The position numbers were made by a program, and so were the translations under genes. The notes beneath the pieces were generated by a model. That model made no database searches. It saw only the letters and a program-made list of their open reading frames with translations, and was not told where the DNA came from. Shown here one piece after another: positions 6,923 through 14,741 of a stretch of 32,927 bases of DNA. Source of the DNA: Desulfobacterales bacterium (GTDB taxonomy: Bacteria; Desulfobacterota; Desulfobacteria; Desulfobacterales; JANQIE01). The first letter of the stretch is position 1, and every line of letters begins with the position of its first letter. The DNA is taken from NCBI GenBank assembly GCA_028282295.1, contig JANQIE010000131.1, positions 1 through 32,927 of the forward strand, in the 5' to 3' direction.

Positions 6923-6960
6923 AAAACGGCATGACGTCGGATTTACGTAAAAAGGTAGCC

Positions 6961-7530
6961 ATGAAAAAATCAATCATATCGACCAGTGCGGTTTTAATAC
7001 TTGCCGTGGCCGCATCTTTTGTCCTGTTGCGCCCGGCAACCGACACACGGACAGCGCCGCGCCCGGCCGCCCACACAACAGCGGCGCAAAATCCGCAAAG
7101 CACCCCGGCGCCCCCCTCCCGGGAGGCACCGCCTGAACACCCCATCACGCCGCCAAAACCGCATACAACCGGCAACCGGACACACATTGAACCGCCCGAA
7201 AGCATGCCGGTGACCACGGCGGCGCAACCGGAAGACGACATGGCAACCCAACTCGACGCGGAACTTGCCGAACAGTTCGAAACCGAAGCCTTGGAAGCGT
7301 TTCCCCTTCATACGGTTGACGCGTACAACCCACTGAAACAACCGGGCGAACGCGGTCCTGCCGAGGGCGAAGTGTGGATACGCATCAAAGTCGACCATGC
7401 CCCTGCCCACAAAGATATCATGGCCCAGGTGGCCGAACATTACAAACTGGTAACCCGGTACGACAAGCCGGTAACGGTGCTGCTTTGGGTGGGCGGGCGG
7501 CCGTGGGCCAAGGTCCGGTATCCGCTTTAG
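6961..7530 (+). CDS. Membrane-anchored proline-rich protein, function unknown
   Basis: I do not recognise this 189-residue protein. Residues 1-24 are a signal anchor (ISTSAVLILAVAASFVLL). Residues about 25-95 are a low-complexity Pro/Thr/Ala linker (PAPPSREAPPEHPITPPK), like the periplasmic spacer of envelope proteins. Residues about 95-189 are folded and acidic-then-basic, ending in VTVLLWVGGRPWAKVRYPL. The frame is open further upstream to 6823, but that part translates a palindrome and a REP repeat, so ATG 6961 (AAAGGT upstream) is preferred. Its TAG stop overlaps the left end of the palindromic element at 7529. No clear link to the Tad operon, which converges on it. Confidence 0.65.
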   Translation: MKKSIISTSAVLILAVAASFVLLRPATDTRTAPRPAAHTTAAQNPQSTPAPPSREAPPEHPITPPKPHTTGNRTHIEPPESMPVTTAAQPEDDMATQLDAELAEQFETEALEAFPLHTVDAYNPLKQPGERGPAEGEVWIRIKVDHAPAHKDIMAQVAEHYKLVTRYDKPVTVLLWVGGRPWAKVRYPL

Positions 7531-7701
7531 GGCGCGCGCAAAAACGATTTCACATTTCAGGCGCCCGGCTTCAGGTCAGGCTGGTTCGATCTGAGGGGCC
7601 AAAACCGCAGCCATGGCAGGCTATGGCGAGGATTTTGGGACCGAAGATGATCTGGAAGCCGGGATGCATAAAATGTGAAATTATTTTTGCGTGAGCCCTT
7701 A
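7529..7701. repeat. Long palindromic element, family 1, copy A
   Basis: A 173-bp imperfect palindrome filling the space between two converging genes. The outer arms (7529-7557 and 7671-7699) agree at most positions (AGGGC...GCAAAAA...ATTTCACATTT). The apex, read on the minus strand, is AAAATCCTCGCCATAGCCTG followed by CCATGGCTGCGGTTTT. The stop codons of both genes lie at its ends: TAG 7528-7530 and, on the minus strand, TAA 7701-7699. Copy B at 26240-26424 is the same element in the opposite orientation. It may act as a two-way terminator or be a non-autonomous mobile element. Confidence 0.8.
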
Positions 7702-9132
7702 GGGCACCACTTCCAGCAATCCCAGTCGCGGCACAAAGGGCGGGGCGCAAGGGGGTGCAAACCGCAAGCCCCATACTTCCTGAAAACCACTGAAAAACGC
7801 GATTTTGATGGCGCCGTCGGCAATCACGCTCGCCATGTCGTCCACGTGCCCGGACGAACCGCCCTCGCCGCGGACCCCGAAATCGCCGCCGGTCCGGAAG
7901 AAAACGCCATGCGTGTAAACATTGGCGCTCTGCACGACAATGGTGCGGGTACTGTAGATGCCGACCTGCATCGCCCCTTCGCCCCCGTAATGAGAGGAAG
8001 TGGAGATGTGGTGAGTGGCCCGGCTGCGCATCAGGACAGGGCAGTTCGCCATGAAAGTAATTCCTTGGACCGCCGGCGCGGGGGGCGGATTCGGATTCTC
8101 CAGGGCGATGATGACAAGCACATCCTCGCGGTCCCCGGCATCGAAGAAGAGCTTCGTGCCGACAGCCATCCGGGACAGGTCGATATAGTACGCCTCGGCT
8201 TCCAATGGCCCCCAGGCGCTGGACGAGCCAAGATTGGACGGATCAAACGCGTCGGCCAATACCGGAAGCATGTAAGGGCTGCCGTTGCGGTTAAAAATAG
8301 GGAACCGGTTCGGCGACGAAGGACCGTTGGGGTCCCAGAATACAGGGTGCGTTCCAAAATCGGACGGCCCGAGCACGTCAACATCGTCTGCGGCCAGCAA
8401 CCGCTCCAAGGTGGTGTCATTCAGCGGCTGCATAGCGTCCGTCTCCGGGCTGAAGGGGTGCAGCGCAACATTGACAAATGAATACGTCCCGGTGTAATCG
8501 ATGGCCGCACCGGCGTAAATTGCCCCGTCTCGAAACTCAACCGGCACACTGCCTTCCAACGCGATTCCCGTTTGCGTGTCGCGGGACACCAGACCGTATT
8601 GCCTGACGTAGGCCACGGCCGTCGCCGCCACACAAACCGCCGCCTGGCGCGCCGGCCCGCTCAGCAGGGTTGGCTCGTCGGATTGCAGGGCAACCATAAC
8701 CGCATTGTTGACTTCCTCTTCGGGATAATCGCCCTGCCCTGCGGCGACAAAATCACGGTACGTGCCAAAATCACCATGGCGACCGTCCGCATCGTAAAAT
8801 CCAACCCTTACCGTCACGGCATCCACCGGCAGGCCGTTGGCCGCGGCAATCGCCCGGGCCGTTGCTACGGGATCGTCTGCGCACAATCCGCCCGCGCCGG
8901 CAATGGCCGCCGCTTCCACGGCATTCTGGTAACGGTTTTTTTCGCTGTACAGGTAACCGGTGTCGATCACAAAAACCATCGTCACCATTAAAACCGACAG
9001 CAGCAACGCCACACTGACCGCAACGTTGCCGCACCGGCAACACCATCGAGACGCGGCAAACAGCACGGCGGCGTGCCTGAACATAGGATTCAGAGCGGTG
9101 GGACGACCGGGACTCACGTCAGCAGGCAACAT
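7699..9132 (-). CDS. tadG: TadG-like pilus assembly protein
   Basis: A 477-residue protein, last gene of the Tad operon. An N-terminal TadE/TadG-type segment (RCGNVAVSVALLLSVLMVT) contains one membrane helix, followed by DTGYLYSEKNRYQNAVEAAAIAGAG, the usual TadG_N pattern; the remaining 400 residues are periplasmic. TadG proteins help assemble or anchor Flp pili. The C-terminal part is not recognised; it has Cys residues and a Gly/Ser-rich stretch (RTGGDFGVRGEGGSSG). The start is uncertain: ATG 9132 and ATG 9084 both lack a good ribosome site, and the signal is intact with either. The TAA stop is embedded in palindrome copy A. Confidence 0.78.
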   Translation of the reverse strand: MLPADVSPGRPTALNPMFRHAAVLFAASRWCCRCGNVAVSVALLLSVLMVTMVFVIDTGYLYSEKNRYQNAVEAAAIAGAGGLCADDPVATARAIAAANGLPVDAVTVRVGFYDADGRHGDFGTYRDFVAAGQGDYPEEEVNNAVMVALQSDEPTLLSGPARQAAVCVAATAVAYVRQYGLVSRDTQTGIALEGSVPVEFRDGAIYAGAAIDYTGTYSFVNVALHPFSPETDAMQPLNDTTLERLLAADDVDVLGPSDFGTHPVFWDPNGPSSPNRFPIFNRNGSPYMLPVLADAFDPSNLGSSSAWGPLEAEAYYIDLSRMAVGTKLFFDAGDREDVLVIIALENPNPPPAPAVQGITFMANCPVLMRSRATHHISTSSHYGGEGAMQVGIYSTRTIVVQSANVYTHGVFFRTGGDFGVRGEGGSSGHVDDMASVIADGAIKIAFFSGFQEVWGLRFAPPCAPPFVPRLGLLEVVP

Positions 9133-9173
9133 GCGCGTTTACATCGCTCAAACAACGCTGCCGGAAGCAAAGA

Positions 9174-9488
9174 CTACCGGAACGTATTGATATTTCGCCG
9201 CCGGTTGTCGGCATTGTCATCTTCCGTTTCTTCGGTCATTTGTTGGATATACCGTTTTTGGTAGATCAGGTCGGCGATCTCACCCGGCAGCGGTGTAATC
9301 GCTTGCGGCTCGGCGGGCGCCGCGGGATTGACCACCTGGGCGGCAAAGGCGTCGGCATAGGCGTGTCCGAAATCCGGCGACAAATGCTTGTCCGGCGTGC
9401 CGCTGCATCCGGCCAGGAACAAAAGCCCCAACAAAGCGCATCGTCGATACCGCTTTGCCCACGGTTTCATCGAAGCAAAAGATATCAT
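9174..9488 (-). CDS. Small Tad-locus lipoprotein
   Basis: A 104-residue lipoprotein. After a basic N-terminus comes LLGLLFLAGC, a lipobox. The mature part has FAAQVVNPAAPAEPQAITPLPGEIADLIYQKRY, a pattern I recall from short lipoproteins encoded in Tad loci whose role is not established. ATG 9488 overlaps the TadD stop by four bases (ATGA) and has AAAGGAAAG upstream, so translation is coupled; the open frame extending upstream to 9674 lies within tadD and is not used. The C-terminus is acidic then polar (TEETEDDNADNRRRN). Confidence 0.8.
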   Translation of the reverse strand: MISFASMKPWAKRYRRCALLGLLFLAGCSGTPDKHLSPDFGHAYADAFAAQVVNPAAPAEPQAITPLPGEIADLIYQKRYIQQMTEETEDDNADNRRRNINTFR

Positions 9489-10285
9489 TCTTCTTTCCTT
9501 TCCGTACGGATGTCCGCACGCGCGGTATTTGCCTTTTGAACCATGGCGGCCGCTTTTTCCGGCCGGCCCATCAGGCGGTAGAGCGCCGCCATGTTGCGAT
9601 AAGCCAGCGGCGCGGACGTATCGCGCAGCAAAACGCGCAGGGCCGCATCGTCCCGGCCCTGATAACCGTGGCAAACAGCCAGATTGTTCCGGGCGATTTG
9701 CAAAGCAGGATCGAGCATCAGGCTCCGACGCAACTGACGTTCGGCCGCCCGCAACCGCCCGTCCTGCAACAGCGCAAATCCCAGGTTGTTCCGAAAATCG
9801 GCCCTGGCCGGGTCCAGGTCTACGGCTTTTTGAAAGGCCGCAATGGCGGCCGGTCGTTGCCCCTGTCGCTCAAACAGCAATCCCAGGCCGTTGTGGGCCG
9901 GGGCATAGCCGGCATCGCGGGCCAGGGCTTGTTTAAACGCCACGGCGGCCTTGTCCGGCTGTTGTGCTTCCCGGTGACAGACGCCCTTCAAGTAGTACAC
10001 TTGCGGGGTGCCGGCCTGGTCGGGCGGCACCAGGGCGAGTTGCACCAGGGCCACATCATGAAGGCGGCGCGCGATCAGGTCGCGGGCCAGGGCCAGGTGG
10101 TTGGGCCGCGGTGGGGGGGGGGTGTCCCCCCGCCGGGCGTCCGCCCGGATCTGTCTGGCTGCTTCACTGTAAATCCCCTTTGGCCGATTGCCGGCGCAGC
10201 CTGTGAAGCAGCCGGCGCAAAACCCGGCCAGACATATCAGCACGAATGTTTGAAAACAGACGGCATTGTCAGTGTTCATTCGCAT
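9485..10285 (-). CDS. tadD: TadD-like TPR lipoprotein of the Tad pilus
   Basis: A 266-residue protein. The N-terminus holds a signal with candidate lipoboxes (CAGC at residue 26, FTGC at residue 30). From about residue 90 it consists of tetratricopeptide repeats (PQVYYLKGVCHREAQQPDKA, APAHNGLGLLFERQGQRPAA, ADFRNNLGFALLQDGRLRAA and following). TadD is an outer-membrane-associated assembly lipoprotein, likely helping the secretin or other outer-membrane parts. The stretch encoding residues about 53-60 (DTPPPPRP) contains a run of ten C on the coding strand (10113-10122), a possible slippage site. ATG 10285 is chosen; ATG 10279 is also possible, and neither has a clear ribosome site. Confidence 0.85.
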   Translation of the reverse strand: MRMNTDNAVCFQTFVLICLAGFCAGCFTGCAGNRPKGIYSEAARQIRADARRGDTPPPPRPNHLALARDLIARRLHDVALVQLALVPPDQAGTPQVYYLKGVCHREAQQPDKAAVAFKQALARDAGYAPAHNGLGLLFERQGQRPAAIAAFQKAVDLDPARADFRNNLGFALLQDGRLRAAERQLRRSLMLDPALQIARNNLAVCHGYQGRDDAALRVLLRDTSAPLAYRNMAALYRLMGRPEKAAAMVQKANTARADIRTERKEE

Positions 10286-10318
10286 AAAAGACTCGCATAG
10301 GTTAAGGCAACGATGGCG

Positions 10319-11242
10319 TCAAAAGCCGGTCTGCAGGCGTTCAATGATATTGATCACGGCCGGTCCCAGAATAACGACGATCAACGCCGGCATGATCAGC
10401 ACCACCATCGGAAATATCAGGCGCGTCGATATTTTGGCCCCTTTTTCCTCGGCCAACTGACGCCGCTCGGTGCGCATGGACTGAATATAAATTCGCAACG
10501 CTTCGGCAATGTCGGTGCCGAATTTGGCGGACTGCCGCAACACATTGAGCACGCTGGTCAAACTCTGCGACCCATTGCGCCGCGCCATGGCGGTCATGAC
10601 CTGGCGACGGGGCAACCCGCTGCTGATCTCGAAAAAATACCGGCTGAATTCGGCGGACAGCACCGGCGCGATCTGTTTTAATTCCCGGCTGACCCGGTAC
10701 AGGGCCTGATCGAAATTCAAACCGGCTTCGATGCAGATCAGCAGCAGGTCGAGGACATCCGGCAGTTCGCGGAAAATTTGACGTTGCCGAACCGCAATCC
10801 GATAGCGCAGCCAATGGCCGGGCAAATAGTAGCCCAGCCCCATGGGCAAAAAAACCAGTAGCGCGGTTTTGGCGTTCAACGCGCCCGCCACGGCGACCAG
10901 GGCCAGGTAAAGTAAACCGGGTAAAAGGGTCAGCAGCAGTTGCACCCCAAAAAACCATGTGACCGCGTAATCCGCCCGATAGCCGGCGAGGGTCAACCGG
11001 CGGCGAAGGGGCTGCTGCGCCTCTTCCTCCCGGGGCTGGGTCAGGCGGCCCAATTGCAGTGCAATGCGATGCCAAGCCGTCTTCACATACTGCGGCAACG
11101 GCTGCCCAGCGGCATCGCGGTGCAGCCGTTTCGCCAGAACAAAACGACGGTAGCGTTTCTCCGCATACCCATAAAGGCCCATAAATACAGCGGCCACCGT
11201 AAAAAAAGTCATAAGGGCGATGAACAGGCTAGGTGTCATCAC
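10319..11242 (-). CDS. tadC: TadC, Tad pilus inner-membrane platform protein
   Basis: A 307-residue polytopic membrane protein with a C-terminal type II secretion F (T2SSF) domain. Helix 1 is near residues 5-25, paired helices are near 115-155, and another is near the end (IFPMVVLIMPALIVVILGPAV). The core signature LPDVLDLLLICIEAGLNFDQALYRVSREL is typical of TadC. With TadB it forms the platform that works with the TadA ATPase. Its start overlaps the tadB stop by four bases (ATGA), so the two are coupled. Confidence 0.92.
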   Translation of the reverse strand: MMTPSLFIALMTFFTVAAVFMGLYGYAEKRYRRFVLAKRLHRDAAGQPLPQYVKTAWHRIALQLGRLTQPREEEAQQPLRRRLTLAGYRADYAVTWFFGVQLLLTLLPGLLYLALVAVAGALNAKTALLVFLPMGLGYYLPGHWLRYRIAVRQRQIFRELPDVLDLLLICIEAGLNFDQALYRVSRELKQIAPVLSAEFSRYFFEISSGLPRRQVMTAMARRNGSQSLTSVLNVLRQSAKFGTDIAEALRIYIQSMRTERRQLAEEKGAKISTRLIFPMVVLIMPALIVVILGPAVINIIERLQTGF

Positions 11243-12192
11243 ACGTCAATCCGGGTCATCCAGCGCATGACCATAAAGCCGCTGACGACCGAAACCACGG
11301 CGTAAAGCAGCATCCGGCGTCCGGCGGGATGGGTAAAGAGCAAGCGCAGATATTGCGTATTCAGCATCCAGATAATACCGCCGAAGACCAACGGCAGAAC
11401 CCCCAGGATGATGGCACTGGTCCGTCCCTCGGCGGTCAGGGTCCGCACCTGACGCTTGAGCGTGTGCCGCGCGCGGATCGTGGCGGCCAGACCTTGTAAA
11501 ATGCGGGTCAGATTACCGCCGGTTTCGCGCTGGATGATAAAGGCCGTGCACAGGATTTTGATGTCGGTGACGCGGGGAAACCGGCGATGGAAATTTTCAA
11601 GCGCCTGTTCAAACGCCAGCCCCATGGCAACTTCTTCGTATACCGTGCGGATTTCGGACCCAAGGGGCGCTGCGCAAACCCGCCCCACCTCCTTCAGGGC
11701 CCGGTCCACCGCTTGCCCCACCCGCAACGCCCGCACGATCAGCTCCAGCGCATCGGGCAATTGCCGCACCAGAAGCTCTTCGCGCTTGCGGCGGCGCCGG
11801 ATCGCATAACCGAACGGCAGTGCCATGCCCCCGGCCATGCAGATTGCCAGCAACAGCGGTTGCGGCGATATCAGCGCTGCGAAAACCAGACACAGGCAAC
11901 CGCTGCCCAAACTCAGGCAGACAAACCGGTCCGGCGACACCGGCACATCGGCGGCGGCCAACAGCGCTTCCAGGCCGGCGGGATCGACAAACCGCCGCAA
12001 AAACCCGCCCGGCCGTCCACCGTCAGGACGGTCGCGGTGTCCGGCAAACACCTGGCCGCCGTCAGCGGCCGGCGCAACCGATTGAAGCAGACGTTCCTTG
12101 CGCCGTTGCCGCCGGGCCTTGCCCAGCAGATAAAGCGCGGCGGCAAAACACAAAATAGCCAGAGCGACCAGGGTTGCGATAAAAATCGGCAT
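11239..12192 (-). CDS. tadB: TadB, Tad pilus inner-membrane platform protein
   Basis: A 317-residue membrane protein. An N-terminal helix (FIATLVALAILCFAAALYLL) is followed by a basic linker, two helices near residues 105-145 (LGSGCLCLVFAALI and LLLAICMAGGMALPFG), the T2SSF core (LPDALELIVRALRVGQAVDRALKEVG) and further helices at the end. The open frame continues upstream to 12411 but overlaps tadA; ATG 12192 has GAGGTG five bases upstream and is the likely start. It lies seven bases after the tadA stop. Confidence 0.92.
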   Translation of the reverse strand: MPIFIATLVALAILCFAAALYLLGKARRQRRKERLLQSVAPAADGGQVFAGHRDRPDGGRPGGFLRRFVDPAGLEALLAAADVPVSPDRFVCLSLGSGCLCLVFAALISPQPLLLAICMAGGMALPFGYAIRRRRKREELLVRQLPDALELIVRALRVGQAVDRALKEVGRVCAAPLGSEIRTVYEEVAMGLAFEQALENFHRRFPRVTDIKILCTAFIIQRETGGNLTRILQGLAATIRARHTLKRQVRTLTAEGRTSAIILGVLPLVFGGIIWMLNTQYLRLLFTHPAGRRMLLYAVVSVVSGFMVMRWMTRIDV

Positions 12193-12199
12193 GTGCACC

Positions 12200-13543
12200 T
12201 CAATTAACGGTTGTTCGGGCGTTAAAAAGCGCCTCGTCCAGATCCTGACCGCAAGCGCGCAGATGGGACAGACAGCGCGGGGACGTGCGACACCCGCGCA
12301 ATTCACCCAAGACGCGCCCGTTGTCGTCCACTCCGTGTTGGGCGAACACGAAAATCTCCTGCAGGCCGGTCTGGCCGTCCTGCAAACCGGTGATCTCGGA
12401 CAGCGATACAATCCGCCGCCGCCCGTCGGACAAGCGGCCCAATTGCACGATAAGATCGACGGCGCCGGCGATCAATCGTCGCAGGGCCTGTTCGGAAAGC
12501 GGCGTGGGTCCCATACCGGCCATTACTTCCATGCGCGCCAGGGCGTCGCGCGGGGTATTGGCGTGAATCGTGCTCATGGAGCCGGGATGGCCGGTATTCA
12601 TGGCCTGAAGCATATCCATGACTTCCGCGCCGCGCGCCTCGCCGACAATGATCCGGTCCGGCCGCATGCGCAGGCTGTTTTTCACCAGATCGGTCAACGT
12701 GACTTCGCCGCGCCCCTCGACATTGGGCGGACGCGATTCAAGGCTGACCACGTGGGGCTGGTGCAACCGCAATTCAGCGCTGTCCTCGATGGTGATAATG
12801 CGCTCGCTGCCGGGAATAAAACCGGACAATACATTGAGCAAGGTGGTCTTGCCGGAACCGGTGCCGCCGGATATCAGAATGTTCAGCTTGGCCTGAATCG
12901 CCGCGTTCAAGAAGGTCAGCATCTCGGGGATCACCGACTGATTGCGCACCAGGTCATCCGGACTCAGCGGCACCTGACTGAACTTGCGAATCGAAATCAC
13001 CGGCCCATTGAGCGCCAGCGGGGGGATGATGACGTTGACGCGCGAACCGTCGCCAAGGCGGGCATCGACCATGGGCGACGACTCATCGATGCGGCGTCCC
13101 ACGGCCGATACAATTTTATCGACGATTTGCATCAAGTGGTCGTTGTCCCTGAACCGGATCGGCGTGCGCTGCAAAATCCCTTCACGTTCGATAAACACCT
13201 GCTGATAGCCGTTGATCAAAATATCCTGGATGCCGGGATCGGCCATCAACCCCTCGATCGGCCCCAGGCCCATGATTTCATCCATCAGGTCGGCCACCAG
13301 CTTGACCCGCTCCTGACGATTCAACGGCAACCGTTCCTTGGTGGTAATGGCCTGCAAGGCTTCGCGCACCGTGGCGGCCAGCGCTTCTTTGGGCAGCTCG
13401 GCCACGGCGGCCAGATCGAGAAGCTGCACCAGACCCAGATGAACCCGCGTTTTCAAGGCATAGTACTGGTCCTGCGCCGGCTGCGCGCTGTTCGGTTGAT
13501 CGGCACGCGCGGCGCCCTTGATAATACGGTCACTGAGTTTCAT
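12200..13543 (-). CDS. tadA: TadA/CpaF secretion ATPase
   Basis: A 447-residue cytoplasmic hexameric ATPase of the GspE/PulE superfamily that powers Flp pilus extension and retraction. Walker A GGTGSGKTT is at residues 226-234; the Asp-box ITIEDSAEL at 250-258; Walker B RIIVGEARGAE at 298-307; the His-box STIHANTP near 324-331. The N-terminal domain contains PPLALNGPVISIRKF. ATG 13543 overlaps the tadZ 3' end by 14 bases; a TTG two codons upstream is possible. The C-terminus is longer than usual and ends in a Cys-containing stretch (RGCRTSPRCLSHLRACGQ). Confidence 0.95.
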   Translation of the reverse strand: MKLSDRIIKGAARADQPNSAQPAQDQYYALKTRVHLGLVQLLDLAAVAELPKEALAATVREALQAITTKERLPLNRQERVKLVADLMDEIMGLGPIEGLMADPGIQDILINGYQQVFIEREGILQRTPIRFRDNDHLMQIVDKIVSAVGRRIDESSPMVDARLGDGSRVNVIIPPLALNGPVISIRKFSQVPLSPDDLVRNQSVIPEMLTFLNAAIQAKLNILISGGTGSGKTTLLNVLSGFIPGSERIITIEDSAELRLHQPHVVSLESRPPNVEGRGEVTLTDLVKNSLRMRPDRIIVGEARGAEVMDMLQAMNTGHPGSMSTIHANTPRDALARMEVMAGMGPTPLSEQALRRLIAGAVDLIVQLGRLSDGRRRIVSLSEITGLQDGQTGLQEIFVFAQHGVDDNGRVLGELRGCRTSPRCLSHLRACGQDLDEALFNARTTVN

Positions 13544-14711
13544 GCCCAAGGGCCTTGCGAAGCAACCGTTTCATCCCCCTGGCGCCGCCGGCCTGCTCAA
13601 GATGGCCGGTCAACTGCCCGGCCAGATGCCGCAGGTCGCGGTGAAGCCTCGATTTGGGGTGCGCCTGACGGACCGTCCGATGCTTGCCGGTCGCCTCGCT
13701 CAAACGGCGATAATCGTTGGTCACGGCGGCAAAAACCGGCCGGCGTAAAACATGCGCCAGATCCTTCAGGCCGATCTCACTGTATTTGGAAAACCGGTTT
13801 AAAACGATTTTAATTTTATGGTCGTATTGCAGGTCGCTGAATAGCTCAAGCGAACGCTGCACGCTCTTGATCGCCGCGACATCCTGGATGGTAACCACCA
13901 GCAGTTGACCGGCGGCTTCCAGCGCCGCCAGGGTCCGGTCCGCAAAGCTGTGGGGCAGATCCGTCACAATATAGTCAAAATGATCGCCCAGCAACGCGAG
14001 CATCTGTTGGACGTGCTCACCGCGCACCTGTGCCGCGTCGTTGATCTGCTCCGGGGCGCCCATGATATAAAACCCCTGCGGGTGGCGCGTCAAAGAAGAG
14101 AAAAGCAGATTTTCATCCACCCGCTCGATGTCGCGCAACAGGTCAAACGGCGTGTAACCGGCGGGCTGATCGAGATAGGTGCCGATTTCCCCCATGTACA
14201 GATTCAGATCGAGTAGCAGTACTTTGCGGCGCGGCAGTAGCGCCTGAATCTGATCGGCCACATTGACCGCCAGACTGGTGACCCCCTGACCGCCCTTGAG
14301 GCTGAACAGGGCAATCACCTCACCGGCCGGCGGCATTGTCTTCTCCTTGTTCAGCACCCGCCGGACCGTCGTGCGGATGTCTTCAGCACGGACAGGCCGC
14401 ACCCAGAAATCGGCCAGCCCCAGCCGCAGGCCTTCCAGAATCGTATCCGGATTTTTCTCCTTGGCAACGAGGATAACAGCGGTTTCCGGGAACCGGCAGC
14501 GGACTTGCCGCAAAAACTGCATGGCCGGCCGGGTATCGCCGTGCAGGTCAAAAATCATGAGTTCGGGCGCGTGTTCGCGGCAGATCCGGATAGCCGGATC
14601 AAAGCCATCGACCGACCGGAGCACGCCCACCAACGGGCGCACTTCCGGCCGCAGGGTTTCGACAACGTCAGGGTCGGTGCTGACAATCAGCCCGGTGGTT
14701 GTTGCGCTCAT
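13530..14711 (-). CDS. tadZ: TadZ/CpaE, MinD-type ATPase for pilus placement
   Basis: A 393-residue cytoplasmic protein. Residues 1-120 form a receiver-like domain (LMIFDLHGD with D55 at the phospho-acceptor position, and VRPVRAEDI). Residues about 130-370 are a ParA/MinD-type ATPase with deviant Walker A KGGQGVTS at 139-146, Walker A' VLLLDLNLYMGE and a DLPHSF Walker B region. Family members mark the site for Tad assembly. ATG 14711 has AAGG eight bases upstream. The 3' end overlaps tadA, a sign of coupling. Confidence 0.92.
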   Translation of the reverse strand: MSATTTGLIVSTDPDVVETLRPEVRPLVGVLRSVDGFDPAIRICREHAPELMIFDLHGDTRPAMQFLRQVRCRFPETAVILVAKEKNPDTILEGLRLGLADFWVRPVRAEDIRTTVRRVLNKEKTMPPAGEVIALFSLKGGQGVTSLAVNVADQIQALLPRRKVLLLDLNLYMGEIGTYLDQPAGYTPFDLLRDIERVDENLLFSSLTRHPQGFYIMGAPEQINDAAQVRGEHVQQMLALLGDHFDYIVTDLPHSFADRTLAALEAAGQLLVVTIQDVAAIKSVQRSLELFSDLQYDHKIKIVLNRFSKYSEIGLKDLAHVLRRPVFAAVTNDYRRLSEATGKHRTVRQAHPKSRLHRDLRHLAGQLTGHLEQAGGARGMKRLLRKALGHETQ

Positions 14712-14741
14712 GTGGTTGCCTTGGATTGCTTTTTTTTTATA

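Noticed and set aside
6823..6960. Upstream extension of the proline-rich protein
   Set aside because: The translated stretch comes from a palindrome and a REP element, and ATG 6961 is at the signal-anchor start.
7675..8481. A 268-codon plus-strand gene
   Set aside because: It is antisense to tadG, which has a clear family pattern and operon position.
12191..13813. A 540-codon plus-strand gene
   Set aside because: It is a shadow of the tadA coding region, whose Walker motifs are unmistakable.
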